Part shown: one piece after another, positions 33,770-44,371 of the stretch
Numbering within the stretch: position 1 is the first letter of the stretch
Layout of the letters: each line of letters starts with the position of its first letter
From: Halichondria panicea
Taxonomy: Eukaryota; Porifera; Demospongiae; Suberitida; Halichondriidae
Length of the DNA stretch: 64,000 bases
Reading direction: 5' to 3'
NCBI RefSeq assembly: GCF_963675165.1
Contig: NC_087377.1
Coordinates: 9,964,132 to 10,028,131, forward strand
The notes under the pieces: generated by a model
What the model saw: the letters and a program-made list of their open reading frames with translations, nothing else
Database searches by the model: none
What the model was told of the DNA's origin: nothing
Made by a program: the position numbers and the translations under genes

Positions 33770-33962
33770 CAGTGGTGTAGGAAGTGGGGTGGCTCCAGGG
33801 GCTGGAGCCCCCCCCCTTGTTGGAGAGCGATGTTGAGCTTGATCTGTGAGCCTATAGTCTCGAATTCCAGCCTCTTTCAGTCTTTGCAAGAATACGAAGT
33901 TGGGGAGGGCGTGGCCAGACTACTATGAGCCCCCCCTTGCAAAAAATCTTCCTACGCCACTG
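33770..33962. mobile_element. hAT-like MITE with 5-bp target duplication (copy 3), 193 bp
   Basis: Starts CAGTGGTGTAGGAAGTGGGG and ends TCTTCCTACGCCACTG, with GCAAT duplicated at 33765-33769 and 33963-33967. It is inserted inside the AATAGC array of the large Harbinger-like element, so it is the younger insertion. Confidence 0.8.
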
Positions 33963-34058
33963 GCAATAATAGCACAGAGTGTCTATTGAATAGTAGATTA
34001 ACAAGTAATAGCAATAATCGCATGTTGTCTTATTATGATTCGTGATTAATCGCGTATC

Positions 34059-34155
34059 AGTAATTGCACGTCGTCAAGGCAGTAATTGCACGTCGTCATT
34101 AATGACGTGCAATTACTGCCTTGAATTAACGACGTGCAATTACTGCCTTGACGAC
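34059..34155. repeat. Palindromic cluster around GTAATTGCACGTC
   Basis: A 19-bp perfect stem (AAGGCAGTAATTGCACGTC at 34076-34094, complement at 34104-34122) has a 9-bp loop. The same 13-bp unit recurs directly at 34060 and in complement at 34131-34155, giving four copies within 100 bp. It is inside the Harbinger-like element. A protein-binding role is possible but not shown. Confidence 0.6.
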
Positions 34156-34792
34156 CGCATGTTCGAATAACGGCCGCGGCTAATTTTTACTGAAACTGCA
34201 GCTAAAAATGTCCTTAAAACTGCATCACAAACGATTAACAATCAATAGTATGGCTACTCGTGCAATAAGGGATTAATAGCACTCATAACAAGCACTGGCA
34301 AGGTTACTCGTGCTATTAATCCCATATTGCACTCTTAGCCATACTATTAATAGCAATAATAGCAATAATAGCAGAGTGTCTAGAATAGTAGATGTAGCAA
34401 GTAATAGCAATAATAACAATAATAGCAATAATAGCAGAGTATAGATGGAGGAAGTAATAGCAATAATAGCAGAGTGTCTAGAATAGTAGATGGAGGAAGT
34501 AATAGCAATAATAGCAGAGTGTCTATAGAATAGTAGAAAAACAAGTAATAGCAATAATAGCAATATATAATAGCAATAATAGCCAGAGTGTCTAGAAGTA
34601 CAGCAAGTAATAGCAATAATAGCGATATATTACTGTGTAATAGCAGTATTTGCAATACTTCGCTAATAGCACCCTAATATACCCTAATACTTTGCTAATA
34701 GCACCCTTTTATGTATAAAAGTAGGATAATAGCATTAATAGCAGGGTGCTATTAGGGTTTGCTATTATGCTAAAAGCCAATACTGCACCTAA

Positions 34793-36721
34793 CTCCTCCA
34801 ATTGAACGCTAGGTCGCCTCCTCGGCCTGGTATCTGGGCGTGACCGGAAACTGGTACATAGTCATAATTATTTTGTGCTGTAAAATCTTCAGTTCATCAG
34901 TTGGCTAAAAATACAGTAATATAATAACACTAGAAATTAATTATATACTGTTAGTCCATGTGGGCAATCGAGATAATGGCAGTAATACTGCGTCCATAAT
35001 AAATGCAGATGTTTAGAAGCGAAGATCTCAAACAAAAGCTTCCAATTACTGCATATGCCTGCTAAGCTAAGATTGTGTGTTCGTTCACAGTGCATCAAGA
35101 GACAGTAGAATCCTGACGTCACTGCATGGTCAGGATAGCAACCAGAAGTGTTGAAACAGCCATTCCACGTCAGTAGTTTTAGTACAGGTAGTTCTATAAG
35201 ATCGGCCCCTTAGGAAGGACACGAGTGGCACTGGGCTGGGGCATCAATGAGTTCGCACCCATCAGCTAAGAGGAGTACGACGAGGGTTGGAGGGAAAGGT
35301 TCGATTTTGCTCCTGTATACAAATTAAAAATTAGTATTCATCATTCCTTGTAACTCACAGTGATGGTCAACACGTACAACACTATCCTCGATCCCAGGCC
35401 GCACTTCCTTGAAGGCCGGTGAAGGAGGCTAACACAATACCAGTGCCAGTGCCGTAATGACGGTGAGCGATATAAATCAATAATACCCTTTCTCATTGGA
35501 AATTGTACACTATATAAACTATATAGCCAATCCTTGGTACCTGGATAAACATATGACATTACTCCTTGACAATACATCCCAGGCCCAGCAACTTGTGGAC
35601 ACCCCTGAGCATAGTATACAAGAAATCGATGGCCAGAGTCTGAGGATAGACTCTACCAAGTGTATCTGGCAATCAATGGTCTAATCAAGCGCTTGTATTA
35701 AATTGTGTAGTCAGTTACTCAAAGGTAGCCAACTGATAGCAGAAACTTGAGAACCTATAGCCTAGGTCCTAGGTCTGTTCTTTCACAAGAGTGATGCTCC
35801 TTCTTCCTTCGCACAAGACAGCTCACACTCCATAGCTGTCTCTGACAAACTAAACTTGCAAAAAAGCTGACCTATGACACGGAGTTCTTTGTGATTTAAT
35901 GGTGATTTTACGTATGCTTACATACACTATAGTGTTTCTATTCGCTCCACCTTGCTCAGGTATTCACTCGTTTTGAGCGAATACCTGAGCAACCACAGCA
36001 CATGCCCAGATACACGCCCAGATACAATCAATACCAGGCCGAGGAGGCGACCTAGCGTTCAATTGGAGACAGATCGGCCTGGGGTCGAGGCTACTAGATC
36101 TAGTGCCTGGGCGTCACAAACACGCCTTTTAATAAGCACCAAAAAAATTAATAACAAAAAATTATAAGATTACAGCAATATGGAATCGATTTTGCTAAAA
36201 TGATAATCCATGCACAGTTGATCCATCCACAGTTGCTCAGTTTACATCAAAACTGATCGACATTATTATACAGTTGCATGGGCAGTTCATATTTACAGTG
36301 GAACCCCTCTATAACGGACACCTTTGGGGAACAATGTTTTGCCCTTTATACAGAGGTGGCCTTTGTTGAGAGGTTGTTTTGTACACAAACAGTTCATTTG
36401 GGACCTGGGTGCCTGGCTGTTATATAGCAACTGGCCTATATTCTGAGGTGGTTTGTTAACAGAGGTTCCACTGCATATTATATACATCTGCACATGCACA
36501 TAAACACAAATGCACAATGAAAGTATGTAAGAATGTAAAACAAAAAATTCACTGCACTGAATGTAAAGTAAATGTTTTACGTTTACAAAAACAACTATAG
36601 CTAACGTACCACACTGTGAAAACAGAATAAAGAAAATGAATTGTCAGAATTCACTATAATTATCCTCAGGATACAATAATAATGGTACATAAAATTAGTA
36701 ATGTGCTGCTCACTGCTTGAA
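34793..36721. other. Intergenic region with dispersed repeats
   Basis: No gene is supported. It contains two copies of the GCGACCTAGCGTTCAATTGG hairpin family (34795-34832 and 36034-36092). At 35954-35990 is a hairpin with a 16-bp stem and one mismatch (GCTCAGGTATTCACTC, loop GTTTT). The MITE at 36296 is listed separately. A weak exon-like minus-strand stretch at 35180-35325 was considered and not accepted. Confidence 0.4.
36296..36473. mobile_element. Tigger-type MITE, 178 bp
   Basis: Starts CAGTGGAACCCCTCTATAAC and ends GTTAACAGAGGTTCCACTG. TA precedes it; CA follows, so one side of the TA duplication seems mutated. It belongs to the same general class as the elements at 12726 and 28611, with different internal sequence. 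Confidence 0.65.
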
Positions 36722-37988
36722 CTATAAACTGGACTGCGCTTGCACATAACCATAAGCAAGGTTCCCCTGAGTGTGAGGGTCTGGTTTAATGTCCTCTATT
36801 TCTTCGTATACCGGCCCTCTCACTTCAGTCAATCTCTCACCACTTTCAATGTGTTCATACGCTAAGTTATCAGCTGCTTTTGGATCACTGGGTAGTTTGT
36901 CAGGATCTTCGTATACTGTACACAGAGTTACTTGAGGAGTCTTTATCCTACGGCAGTAAAAGAAAATACAGCCTACACCAGAAGTGGCTGCAAACAGGCA
37001 TCCAAGGATAACAACAACAGCAATCACGATAACAGCAACAAGCCAACTATTTACTGCAAAAAATAAACACACAATAATAATTATTAGTTTAACAATGGCT
37101 AAAAACAACAAATTCACTTACTTGAACAGGAAGGGATAGAGTAAGTGCCAGTTGTTGAGTCAAAAAATGCTGTGGTCTGTGAAGAACCTCCATTGAATCC
37201 TTCCACAGAGTTCACACACTGGTAAGTTGGAGGGTCACTGCTCACTAATATGGCACTAGCTATCATAGCAGGAGGGGGGACGAGAGATAAAGTAGTGAAC
37301 ATCCGATCATTCTCAAAACCAACAATGGTGCCGGCATTCACCACTTCAGAGCGATAGCAATAAGTGATACCAGCACGAAGATCAGAAATTGTAACTGTGA
37401 ATGAGCTGGACATCAATGCTGAATAGGTACTCGTGGAAAACCTGGAGTCTTGTAGACTCAGTGTGCATTCTTGGTAGTGTACCATTATGCTAGCAGATGG
37501 TTTAACACAACCGATGTTGTTGACAGAGAATGATAGAATAACGCTTATTGTTGTAACTGTATAAGAACTTGATACACTTGTGAGAATAACTGCAAGTAGC
37601 AACAATAATAATTATACAACAGCACTTCACAAGCTGAAAATGTACTGCACCTTCAAAATTAGCCATTATTGATGCAGCTGCTCCCAAGATGTTGACAGCT
37701 CTAACATCAAACGAGTAGATTCCAGCTCCAGAGAAAATAGAATTGGGAATGGATAGTGTTGTTCTATTGGTGGACATTTCAATTCCATGGTTAACTGTCA
37801 CATTATACATTCGAATTTGAGGATAGCCAGCTGGTAATGTTGGACCCTGTAAAGGTAATTGGCATATCTGTAATAATTGAACTGTGAATGCATGTGCATG
37901 AAACCTACCATCCACCTCAGTATTGCGTTAGTAAACAAGCAACCATCTTGTGAGTACGTCAAGTTAATTCCAGAGGGCGGTAAGAGAA
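36722..37988 (-). CDS. Receptor F: FN3 transmembrane receptor with tyrosine-repeat tail (5' end not found)
   Basis: Four minus-strand exons in phase: 37988-37909, 37846-37651, 37589-37122 and 37053-36722, about 357 residues to the TAG. The first two form one FN3 domain (LPPSGINLTYSQDG...RWM joined to GPTLPAGYPQIRMYNVTV). The third encodes an atypical FN3-like domain (FTVTISDLRAGITYCY) and a Ser/Thr-rich stalk ending SIPSCS. The fourth encodes the helix (WLVAVIVIAVVVILGCLF), then CRRIK and the whole tail. Tail tyrosines are YEDP, YEHI, YEEI and YGYV with spacings of 18, 17 and 18 residues, the same period as in receptors A, B and D. The first exon enters in phase 1, so at least a signal-peptide exon is missing upstream; repeats fill the next kilobases. 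No Ig or Cys-containing membrane-proximal domain of the A/B/C type is seen. Confidence 0.8.
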
Positions 37989-39689
37989 CTGTAGAAACTT
38001 AATGGTACTTCTTGACGAGTGTAGCCAGTCAATGATAATGCATGATAGACGGTAGTATACCTTAAGTATTAGTTATTGCCTAGTATGCACGGGTGCAACA
38101 TAATGCCCGAGGGCATTATGTCATCAAGTGCAATATATGGCATGTTGTAAGAGGGCACCTGCAATAACTAACTTGTTGCCCAATGACGTCAAACTCTTCT
38201 GATTGGTCAAATTTTTTCCCTATAAATTGTAGTAAAAGACATGTGTTTTGAGTGAATTTTAGTGGGTTCATAGTAAATTCTTAGGTTTTGTTCTTACAAC
38301 TAATCAAAAGGTAGTAGCCTATAAAGGGACCAAATGAGGTTGGGAGGGTGGTGCATAAATCCCAAAAGCAGTCTTGAAATCTACTGCATTTTTATACACA
38401 GTGCAAGTGCATATAAATGAAATTTACTGTATTTATACACAGTGTAAGTGCATATGAATGATAGTGCATTATGCCAGTGCAATATATGGTTGCTATGGTA
38501 GTGATACAACATGCCATATATAACAGAGCATTGGATTGCTTTGATCTGCCTACTCACTGGTGACGTGTTTTCACAGGCAGGTAGGTTTGTTTGCATTTTC
38601 ACTGTTCAACTCATTTTGCTGGTTCTGTTAAATCTTGCTCAATTTGTGATTATTAATTTTATACATGGTTTCATTGCATTTTCCAATTATCTGCGAGTAC
38701 ACATTTTTGCGATTTTACTCTCTAAGACTCATTCACAGAAATGGCAGAAATTAATACTTGCGTAATTAGTTATAGTTATAACACGGGCACAAGGGATGTA
38801 TGGCATATATTTCGCTGAAGCACGAGGGCGTAAGCCCCGTGGGCTGAGTGCAATAATTATATGCCATGCATTCCGAGTGCACGTGCTATAACTAGTTTAT
38901 ACCCTGATGCTGCCTGACAACATGCCATTATTATACAGAGCAAGATCCTTTATAATACCTATTGTGGTAGTATCATTGATCTATTTCTATATAATTATAT
39001 GACTGCATGCATATATAAAGCATTTCATTAGGAGGAGTACGCAACTCCAATAGACTGTACACAGGTCGAGGCATTCTGTTTGACCATGGTGGCGATGCAT
39101 ATAGATAGAGTAGAAGAGGGATTGGAAACGGAAATGCCCTCGATTTTAATTGAGGCTTACTTTTAACAACGCGAGGACTAACATGAATAATTCATGAGAA
39201 ATGTTTTACTGTGTGTAAAAAGTTCAAGAGCATGCAGTTCTGCTGCTAAACATCAACTTTCATCTCTGTGTCATGATCATACTTGTCAATGAGGCCATTT
39301 GGGACACAGCACACTCTGAGTTACACTATATATCATAGGTGCTATACGAACATGCGCTAGCATGAAGAGGCACTCTGTGTACCTCTATAATTATATATAG
39401 CTACCGTGTTACTAGAATATTTTGCTGGTGAAAAACCTTTGTGAATGAGCCTAATCTGAGTATATATAATATGAGCCATATTCCATACTTCCCTGGAGGA
39501 AGTAAAATATGGCTCATATTCACTGGAAATCCCCTAGGATATGGAGTGAATCAGTGATCAAAATAACTTGAGTAATAATCAATCAGTAAAAATATAATGT
39601 ATAATTATTTTACTTTCAGTTGTTTCTTTGCCTTTTCCTTGATTTTGAAATACTTCCACAGTGGAGGCTGTCAAGTAGAGACGCGGTGA
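37989..39689. other. Repeat-rich region upstream of receptor F
   Basis: No exon accepted. At 38070-38172 a hairpin-like unit (AGTTATTGC...GCAATAACT) encloses a short palindrome (GCCCGAGGGC). At 38770-38900 related motifs (TATAACACGGGC...GTGCTATAACTAG) form a second unit. A partial MITE end matching 29581 is at 39027-39075, and a palindrome at about 39478-39512 (GAGCCATATTCCATACTTCC) is visible. Confidence 0.4.
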
Positions 39690-41060
39690 CTGCATGGATG
39701 ATAGTTTGAGTTGGGGTGTTAACTTGAGTGGTGACTGCTGGGGTGGTGATTACTTGAACGGTGACTGCACGGGTGATAGCCTGAGCGGTGACTGCTGGGG
39801 TGGTGATTACTTGAACGGTGACTGCACGGGTGATAACTTGAGTGGTGACAGCTGGGGTGGTGATAGCTTGAGCGGTGACTGCTGGGGTGGTGATTACTTG
39901 AGCAGTGACTGCACGGATGATTACTCGAGTGGTGACTGCACAGCTGATATAGCTTGAGCGGTGACGTGGTGATAACTTGAGCGGTGACTGCTGGGGTGGT
40001 GATTACTTGAGCGGTGACTGCACGGGTGATAGCTTGAGCGGTGACTAGCAGTGACGTAGGCAGAGGGGGGCTGACGGGCTAGAGCCCCCCCCCCCTTTGT
40101 GTTTCATCAACTCAATCTATTCTGCACTGTACTGCATGCATAGTTACTAGAATGATGTCATTCAATGGAAATGTGGGCAGGGCCATCTACTGCGCATGCT
40201 ACTGCAGATGAAAAGTGATGACCTTTTTTTTAGGTAAAATTCCAAGCTATTCAGGCCTGCTCTGGCCCTGCTCAATGGATTTGAGCCCTGCCCTTCCCAA
40301 AATCCTGGCTACGCCACTGACTAGCTGCTGGGGTGGTGATAACTTGAGCGGTGACTGCACGGGTGATAGCTTGAGCGGTGACTGCTGGGGTGGTGATTAC
40401 TTGAGTGGTGACTGCACGGGTGATAGCTTGAGCGGTGACTGCTGGGGTGGTGATAACTTGAGCAGTGACTGCTGGGGTGGTGATTACTTGAGTGGTGACT
40501 GCACAGGTGATAGCTTGAGTGGTGACTGCTGGGGTGGTGATTACTTGAGCGGTGACTGCTGGGGTGCATGGTGGTTACTTGAGCGGTGACTGCACGGGTG
40601 ATACCTTGAGCGGTGACTGCACGGGTGATAACTTGAGCAGTGACTGCACGAGTGATAGCTTGAGCGGTGACTGCTGGGGTGGTGGTTACTTGAGCGGTGA
40701 CTGTACGGGTGATAACTTGAGCGGTGACTGCACGGGTGATAACTTGAGCAGTGACTGCACGGGTGATAACTTGAGTGGTGACTGCTGGGGTGGTAATTAC
40801 TTGAGCGATGACTGCTGGGGTGGTGATTACTTGAGCAGTGACTGCACGGATGATTACTTGAGTGGTGACTACACGGGTGATAGCTTGAGCGGGGACTGCA
40901 CGAGTGATAGCTTGAGCGGTGACTGCACGGGTGATAGCTTGAGTGGTGACTGCACGGGTGATAGCTTGAGTGGTGACTGCACGGGTGATAGCTTGAGCGG
41001 TGACTGCTGGGGTAGTGTTTACTTGAGTGTTGACAACGGTGGAACAGTTGGTTTTGGTGA
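39690..41060. repeat. 27/30-bp minisatellite, about 1.1 kb of units
   Basis: Tandem units TTGAGCGGTGACTGCACGGGTGATAGC (27 bp) alternate with a 30-bp version containing GCTGGGGTGGTGATTAC. Because both lengths are multiples of three, all frames stay open: plus strand LSGDCTGDS/LSGDCWGGDY, minus strand VITRAVTAQ/VITTPAVTAQ (250 codons at 41073-40321). No signal peptide, splice context or flanking gene supports expression, so I treat it as a satellite. It is split by the MITE at 40049-40319. Confidence 0.85.
40049..40319. mobile_element. hAT-like MITE with 5-bp target duplication (copy 4), 271 bp
   Basis: Starts CAGTGACGTAGGCAGAGGGG and ends ATCCTGGCTACGCCACTG. ACTAG is duplicated at 40044-40048 and 40320-40324. 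It is inserted in the minisatellite, whose units continue on both sides, and so dates after the array formed. Confidence 0.85.
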
Positions 41061-41413
41061 CTGTAGGCATCAAAATTGGTTTAGCAAAGAATTAATTTGG
41101 TTGCCTTGTCTTCTGCAGTATCGTCTTGCAGGGGTATTGAACAGAATGTAGACATAGAGTAGTAGATAATGTCATTGTATGTGCTAACAATATCGATGGT
41201 AGAGTCCTTTTTTTGGTATGTTAATATCTACAAATCCAGACCAGATACCAGTAGATAGAATCTCTCCTCTCTCTCCCGAGAGCAAACTTTTTGCTTGTTG
41301 GTATGTCCAATTGAGACAAATAAGGACGTCTTATCTCTTGCCTACTCTTAGCTGTGGCACGTGCACACCATTACAGCCTTTACAAAGGCATGTAGATGTA
41401 CACGGTCGATCCA

Positions 41414-41897
41414 TTAAGTAGCATTTACACCTTGAGGCATAGAGTACAACCGTGTGAGCAAACTTTTCCAATCTTTTTTTTTGACTCCACATCTGCAACT
41501 CACACACTTTGACACATTACTTAACATGCTGACCTGGCTGAGTGTGTCGCAGTATGGGAGAGCTGCATCATAATGACCAGATCCGATGGGTTCATAAACT
41601 AAGATCCCTTCCATAGCACCGTCCTTCGGAGTAACGTATATGGGCTGGTTACCGAGTGTTGTGGTGATGATTAAAAGTGATGACTGAAGTCTTGTAGCCA
41701 TAGCTATATAATTGCATTAGATCTCCAAGTGAGCTCGCAAAAAATCCATCGTAAAGAAATTTGCTTGATTCTTCCAGGTAATGAACATCATTCGCAACAA
41801 AGCATTCGTACGTTTGGCGGCGTTCGCCTAAAATTTCATCAACAAATACTTGACTAAGCTTCATGCATATATAGAGTCCCAATATCAGTATCACCAA
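41414..41897 (-). pseudogene. OTU-protease-like transposon ORF relic (frameshifted)
   Basis: Two minus-strand frames fit end to end. The upstream one (41897-about 41705) reads VFVDEILGERRQTYECFVAN, then YLEESSKFLYDGFFASSLGDLMQ. The downstream one (41701-41414) continues AMATRLQSSLLIITTTLG and then has YEPIGSGHYDAALP and a C-terminal Cys cluster (CVSCRCG). The order (GDLM-x-LAMA, hydrophobic strand, GSGHYD) resembles the OTU-like peptidases carried by many invertebrate transposons; GHYD would supply the catalytic His. Between the halves is an extra TATA (GCAATTATATAGC) that breaks the frame; I do not find the catalytic Asp-Cys segment. Assignment is from motif memory. Confidence 0.5.
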
Positions 41898-42965
41898 TCA
41901 CACCGAGTCTAGACAAACAATTGTTCCATCTATCCTTGTTTGATGTCATGTTTATTGCTATAGAATGAGCAGGGTGTCATACAGGGGGGGAAGGACTGAT
42001 CATTAATGTTGGGTGTGTCATGTAGAGGTAGCTGAGCGGAGCTAGAAGGATTTTAGATAATGATCGAAATGTCACGAATCGTCAATCTAAAAACTATTGT
42101 CTAGCTTATGAGCAAAACACTTGAAAAAGGGCCTTCTGAGCTGTAGAATGGAGCTCAAGTGTCCTCAGTACAATCACTAACACGTCCTCACTTTGAAGTC
42201 GAACCGTTACGGTCTGCAAGCAACCAGAGCCACTAGTTCTATTGTGTCTGACGTCGTCGTCCACTTTTTTTTTTCCAAAATCTCAATGTGACCCGATTAG
42301 AGCCTCGCTTCGCTCGGAATCAGGCATAAATGTCCATTTTTGGTAAAGATCCTTACATTAAATTTTGCCTAACGACAATTTCATAACAAAAATTGCTGAA
42401 GGTTAAATCAGCAAGATAACATTGAGAACCATGATCATTTATGTCTTGTGTCAGTGTTTATATCTATACGTCTCAATTTTGTCAAGGGAATAATCAAATT
42501 ATATATGAGAATTAATCACATTTTTTTATGAGAATAACAGATAATAGGAACACCAAGTAATGCGTACACCAAGTAATTAGTAATGGGTGAAAAAAAAGAA
42601 TAATTTATAGGGCCTATAATTATTATATAAACATGGACACACTAAAATGGTTACGCTCTAGTGCAGGCTATTTCTAAGTCGATCAGCAAGCAGTTTACAC
42701 AAGACTCTCACAAAGATACATGCTGTGCGTTAATTTTTGTGAACCTCTTAATGGGCCAAAAATGAGTTAGTACATGACACACCATTTTGTTACACTTAAT
42801 TATCAACCTTTTGAGCACAGTGGATTCTCACTGCATGGACCCGACAACATTCTGGCTCTGGTTTGCAGTTACCCCGCATATATACAGCCACATCAAGACT
42901 CACCTCATACTTATACGGTTGCATGCCTTGCTGTGTTCTGTCAAGCGGTTAACTCCATTTGTATA
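41898..42965. other. Intergenic region, no supported gene
   Basis: About 1 kb of A+T-rich sequence. It may include the flank of the OTU-type transposon relic. The open frames at 42774-42984 have no splice or domain support. Confidence 0.4.
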
Positions 42966-43170
42966 CTGTATATATAGCGGGTAATTTTCGTGGGGTAAAA
43001 ATGCATTCAACTCGAAAACGGTGGTTTTCATGAGTAACAAATTTCGCTTAGTCTCATGGCTGCATTGCATTCCTACATTCCGGTAAGTCACGCCTACAAA
43101 ATTTTGTGGAAGTCAGCTTGCCCACGAAAATAACGAGTATTTTACCCCATGAAAATAACCCGCTATACGG
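42966..43170. mobile_element. TA-flanked hairpin MITE (GCGGGTAATTTTCG family), 205 bp
   Basis: Left end TATAGCGGGTAATTTTCGTG, right end complementary (CATGAAAATAACCCGCTATA, then CGG), with TA on both sides. Same family as the nested copy at 43355-43553; degraded relatives are visible near 8016, 9880, 24040, 28136 and 28440. Confidence 0.75.
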
Positions 43171-43303
43171 TATTCAAACAGTCGGAAGTGAGATATTGAT
43201 GTGTAATTTTATATACTGAAAAGCAACATCAATTTTTTGGTCGTGGCATGACTATATGCACGGCCGCATCCGATAAGCTATATAGAAGTATCAGAATTCA
43301 GAC

Positions 43304-43794
43304 TAGATGGGTGTGGCCTGCCTCCATAAGGGAGACGGGTTGCAGCCCTATCTACCGTATAGCGGGTAAGTTTCGTGGGGTAAAAAATTCGTTCAACTCG
43401 AGACACGGTGGTTTTTGAGTAAAAATTTTGTTTAGTCTTGTGCACGGCGTTCCTACGTTCCGATAAGCCACGCCTACGTTAAAATTTCATGGAGGTCAGC
43501 CTGCCCACGAAAATAACGAATATTTTACCCCACGAAAATTACCCGCTATACGGTATAGCATTCGTTCTGCTGCATCGCGTACTAACTATGAATATTATTA
43601 ATATTAGCCGCGCCTCTAACCACAAAGCTCAGCTTGCTGCAGAGAAGGGGAGGAGCTGGGAAGCCAACAAATGCATTATGTAAGGGCTATACGATCTGAT
43701 TGGTGCGTATGCAATCTGTGTTTTTCTGCAGCAGAATAAATGCTAGATAGGGCTGCAACCCGTCTCCCTTTTAGAGGCGGGCCACACCCATCTA
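43304..43794. mobile_element. Mutator-like MITE with 9-bp target duplication, 491 bp
   Basis: Starts TAGATGGGTGTGGCCTGCC and ends with the reverse complement (GGCGGGCCACACCCATCTA); the inverted arms run about 50 bp. AATTCAGAC is duplicated at 43295-43303 and 43795-43803, a length typical of Mutator-like elements. It contains a complete smaller MITE (43355-43553), directly inside the left arm. Confidence 0.8.
43355..43553. mobile_element. TA-flanked hairpin MITE nested in the 43304 element, 199 bp
   Basis: Starts CCGTATAGCGGGTAAGTTTC and ends GAAAATTACCCGCTATACGG, with TA on both sides. It is a close relative of the copy at 42966-43170, only about 185 bp away, and sits wholly inside the larger element. 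Confidence 0.8.
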
Positions 43795-43955
43795 AATTCA
43801 GACGTGTCTATGCATTACATAATAACATTGCCAGTGCTGATTGCGCATGCTCAATTGGGCGTGGTCATGACTTGTAACACGAGCCATAGTTCATTTACAA
43901 TACAGAATTGATAGAGCTATACCAGTATAACTAATTACATACAGGGTGTACACAC

Positions 43956-44027
43956 CTGATTAGACTCTGGGTCCTGAAGGCAATAGCTGGACAGCACAAT
44001 GAGAGAGAAGCACACGACGTCCTCCAT
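43956..44027 (-). CDS. Possible signal-peptide exon, minus strand
   Basis: On the minus strand an ATG at 44027 opens MEDVVCFSLIVLSSYCLQDP and runs to a CAG/GTGTGT donor at 43956 (24 codons, phase 0). It could be the missing first exon of receptor F or of a lost minus-strand receptor, sharing an upstream region with receptor C. No matching next exon was found between here and 38 kb, and the phase does not directly fit F, so support is weak. Confidence 0.25.
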
Positions 44028-44238
44028 ACTGCATGGAGATCAGTCCTTGAGCAATAAAGTGCTAACCCTCAGCTGTTGACATGAATAATAGTCTAATAGA
44101 GAGGAGTATGGTGTTTAGTGTCAATTTTAATTAGCAAATGATTATTATCAGTAAAGATCATTAATGAAAAAAGCACAACTGGATTAACACTGAGATCCAC
44201 CCCTTTTTTGCAAAATGTAGGTGTGTGCTATGACTTCC

Positions 44239-44306
44239 ACCGGAAATGAATAAATTTATTTAGAGAAAGGGCGTGGTTTCCAGTAGTTTTGCAGGACCAA
44301 TATAAA
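44239..44306 (+). promoter_or_regulatory. Receptor C promoter: ETS-like site and TATA box
   Basis: ACCGGAAA at 44239-44246 and TATAAA at 44301-44306, 71 bp before the ATG, in the same order and context (CCAATATAAAGTT, then GTGGAGAATTCTCTAG) as receptor A. The similarity to the A promoter extends upstream (AAGATCATTAATGAAAAAAG at about 44155). Confidence 0.45.
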
Positions 44307-44371
44307 GTTTATCAGTGGAGAATTCTCTAGCCTAAGTTATATCTTTCAAGTTGCACTTCAGTGAACTGACT

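Larger units (their letters stand above)
30521..34789. mobile_element. PIF/Harbinger-like non-autonomous element, 4.27 kb
   Basis: The first and last 22 bp are perfect inverted repeats (start GGTGCAGTATTGG, end CCAATACTGCACC). TAA is duplicated at 30518-30520 and 34790-34792, the TWA-type target of PIF/Harbinger elements. The interior has no transposase. It consists of long runs of the hexanucleotide AATAGC/ATTGCT, written as GCTATT in the left part (30541-30880) and as AATAGC in the right part (31740-34630). It also holds a duplicated block (32022-33585), a nested hAT-like MITE (33770-33962) and a palindrome near 34.1 kb. Superfamily assignment rests only on ends and target site. Confidence 0.7.

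Noticed and set aside
35180-35577. Minus-strand exon pair (IVLYVLTIT, then PPTLVVLLLADGCELIDAP)
   Set aside because: Splice consensus is possible, but the peptide matches nothing, frames are short and it overlaps a dispersed repeat.
39690-41060. CRISPR array
   Set aside because: Repeats are contiguous and mutually similar, without unique spacers; the DNA is eukaryotic.
40321-41073. 250-codon minus-strand Thr/Ala/Val repeat protein as a gene
   Set aside because: All frames are open because units are 27 or 30 bp; no flanking gene structure. Listed as a satellite.
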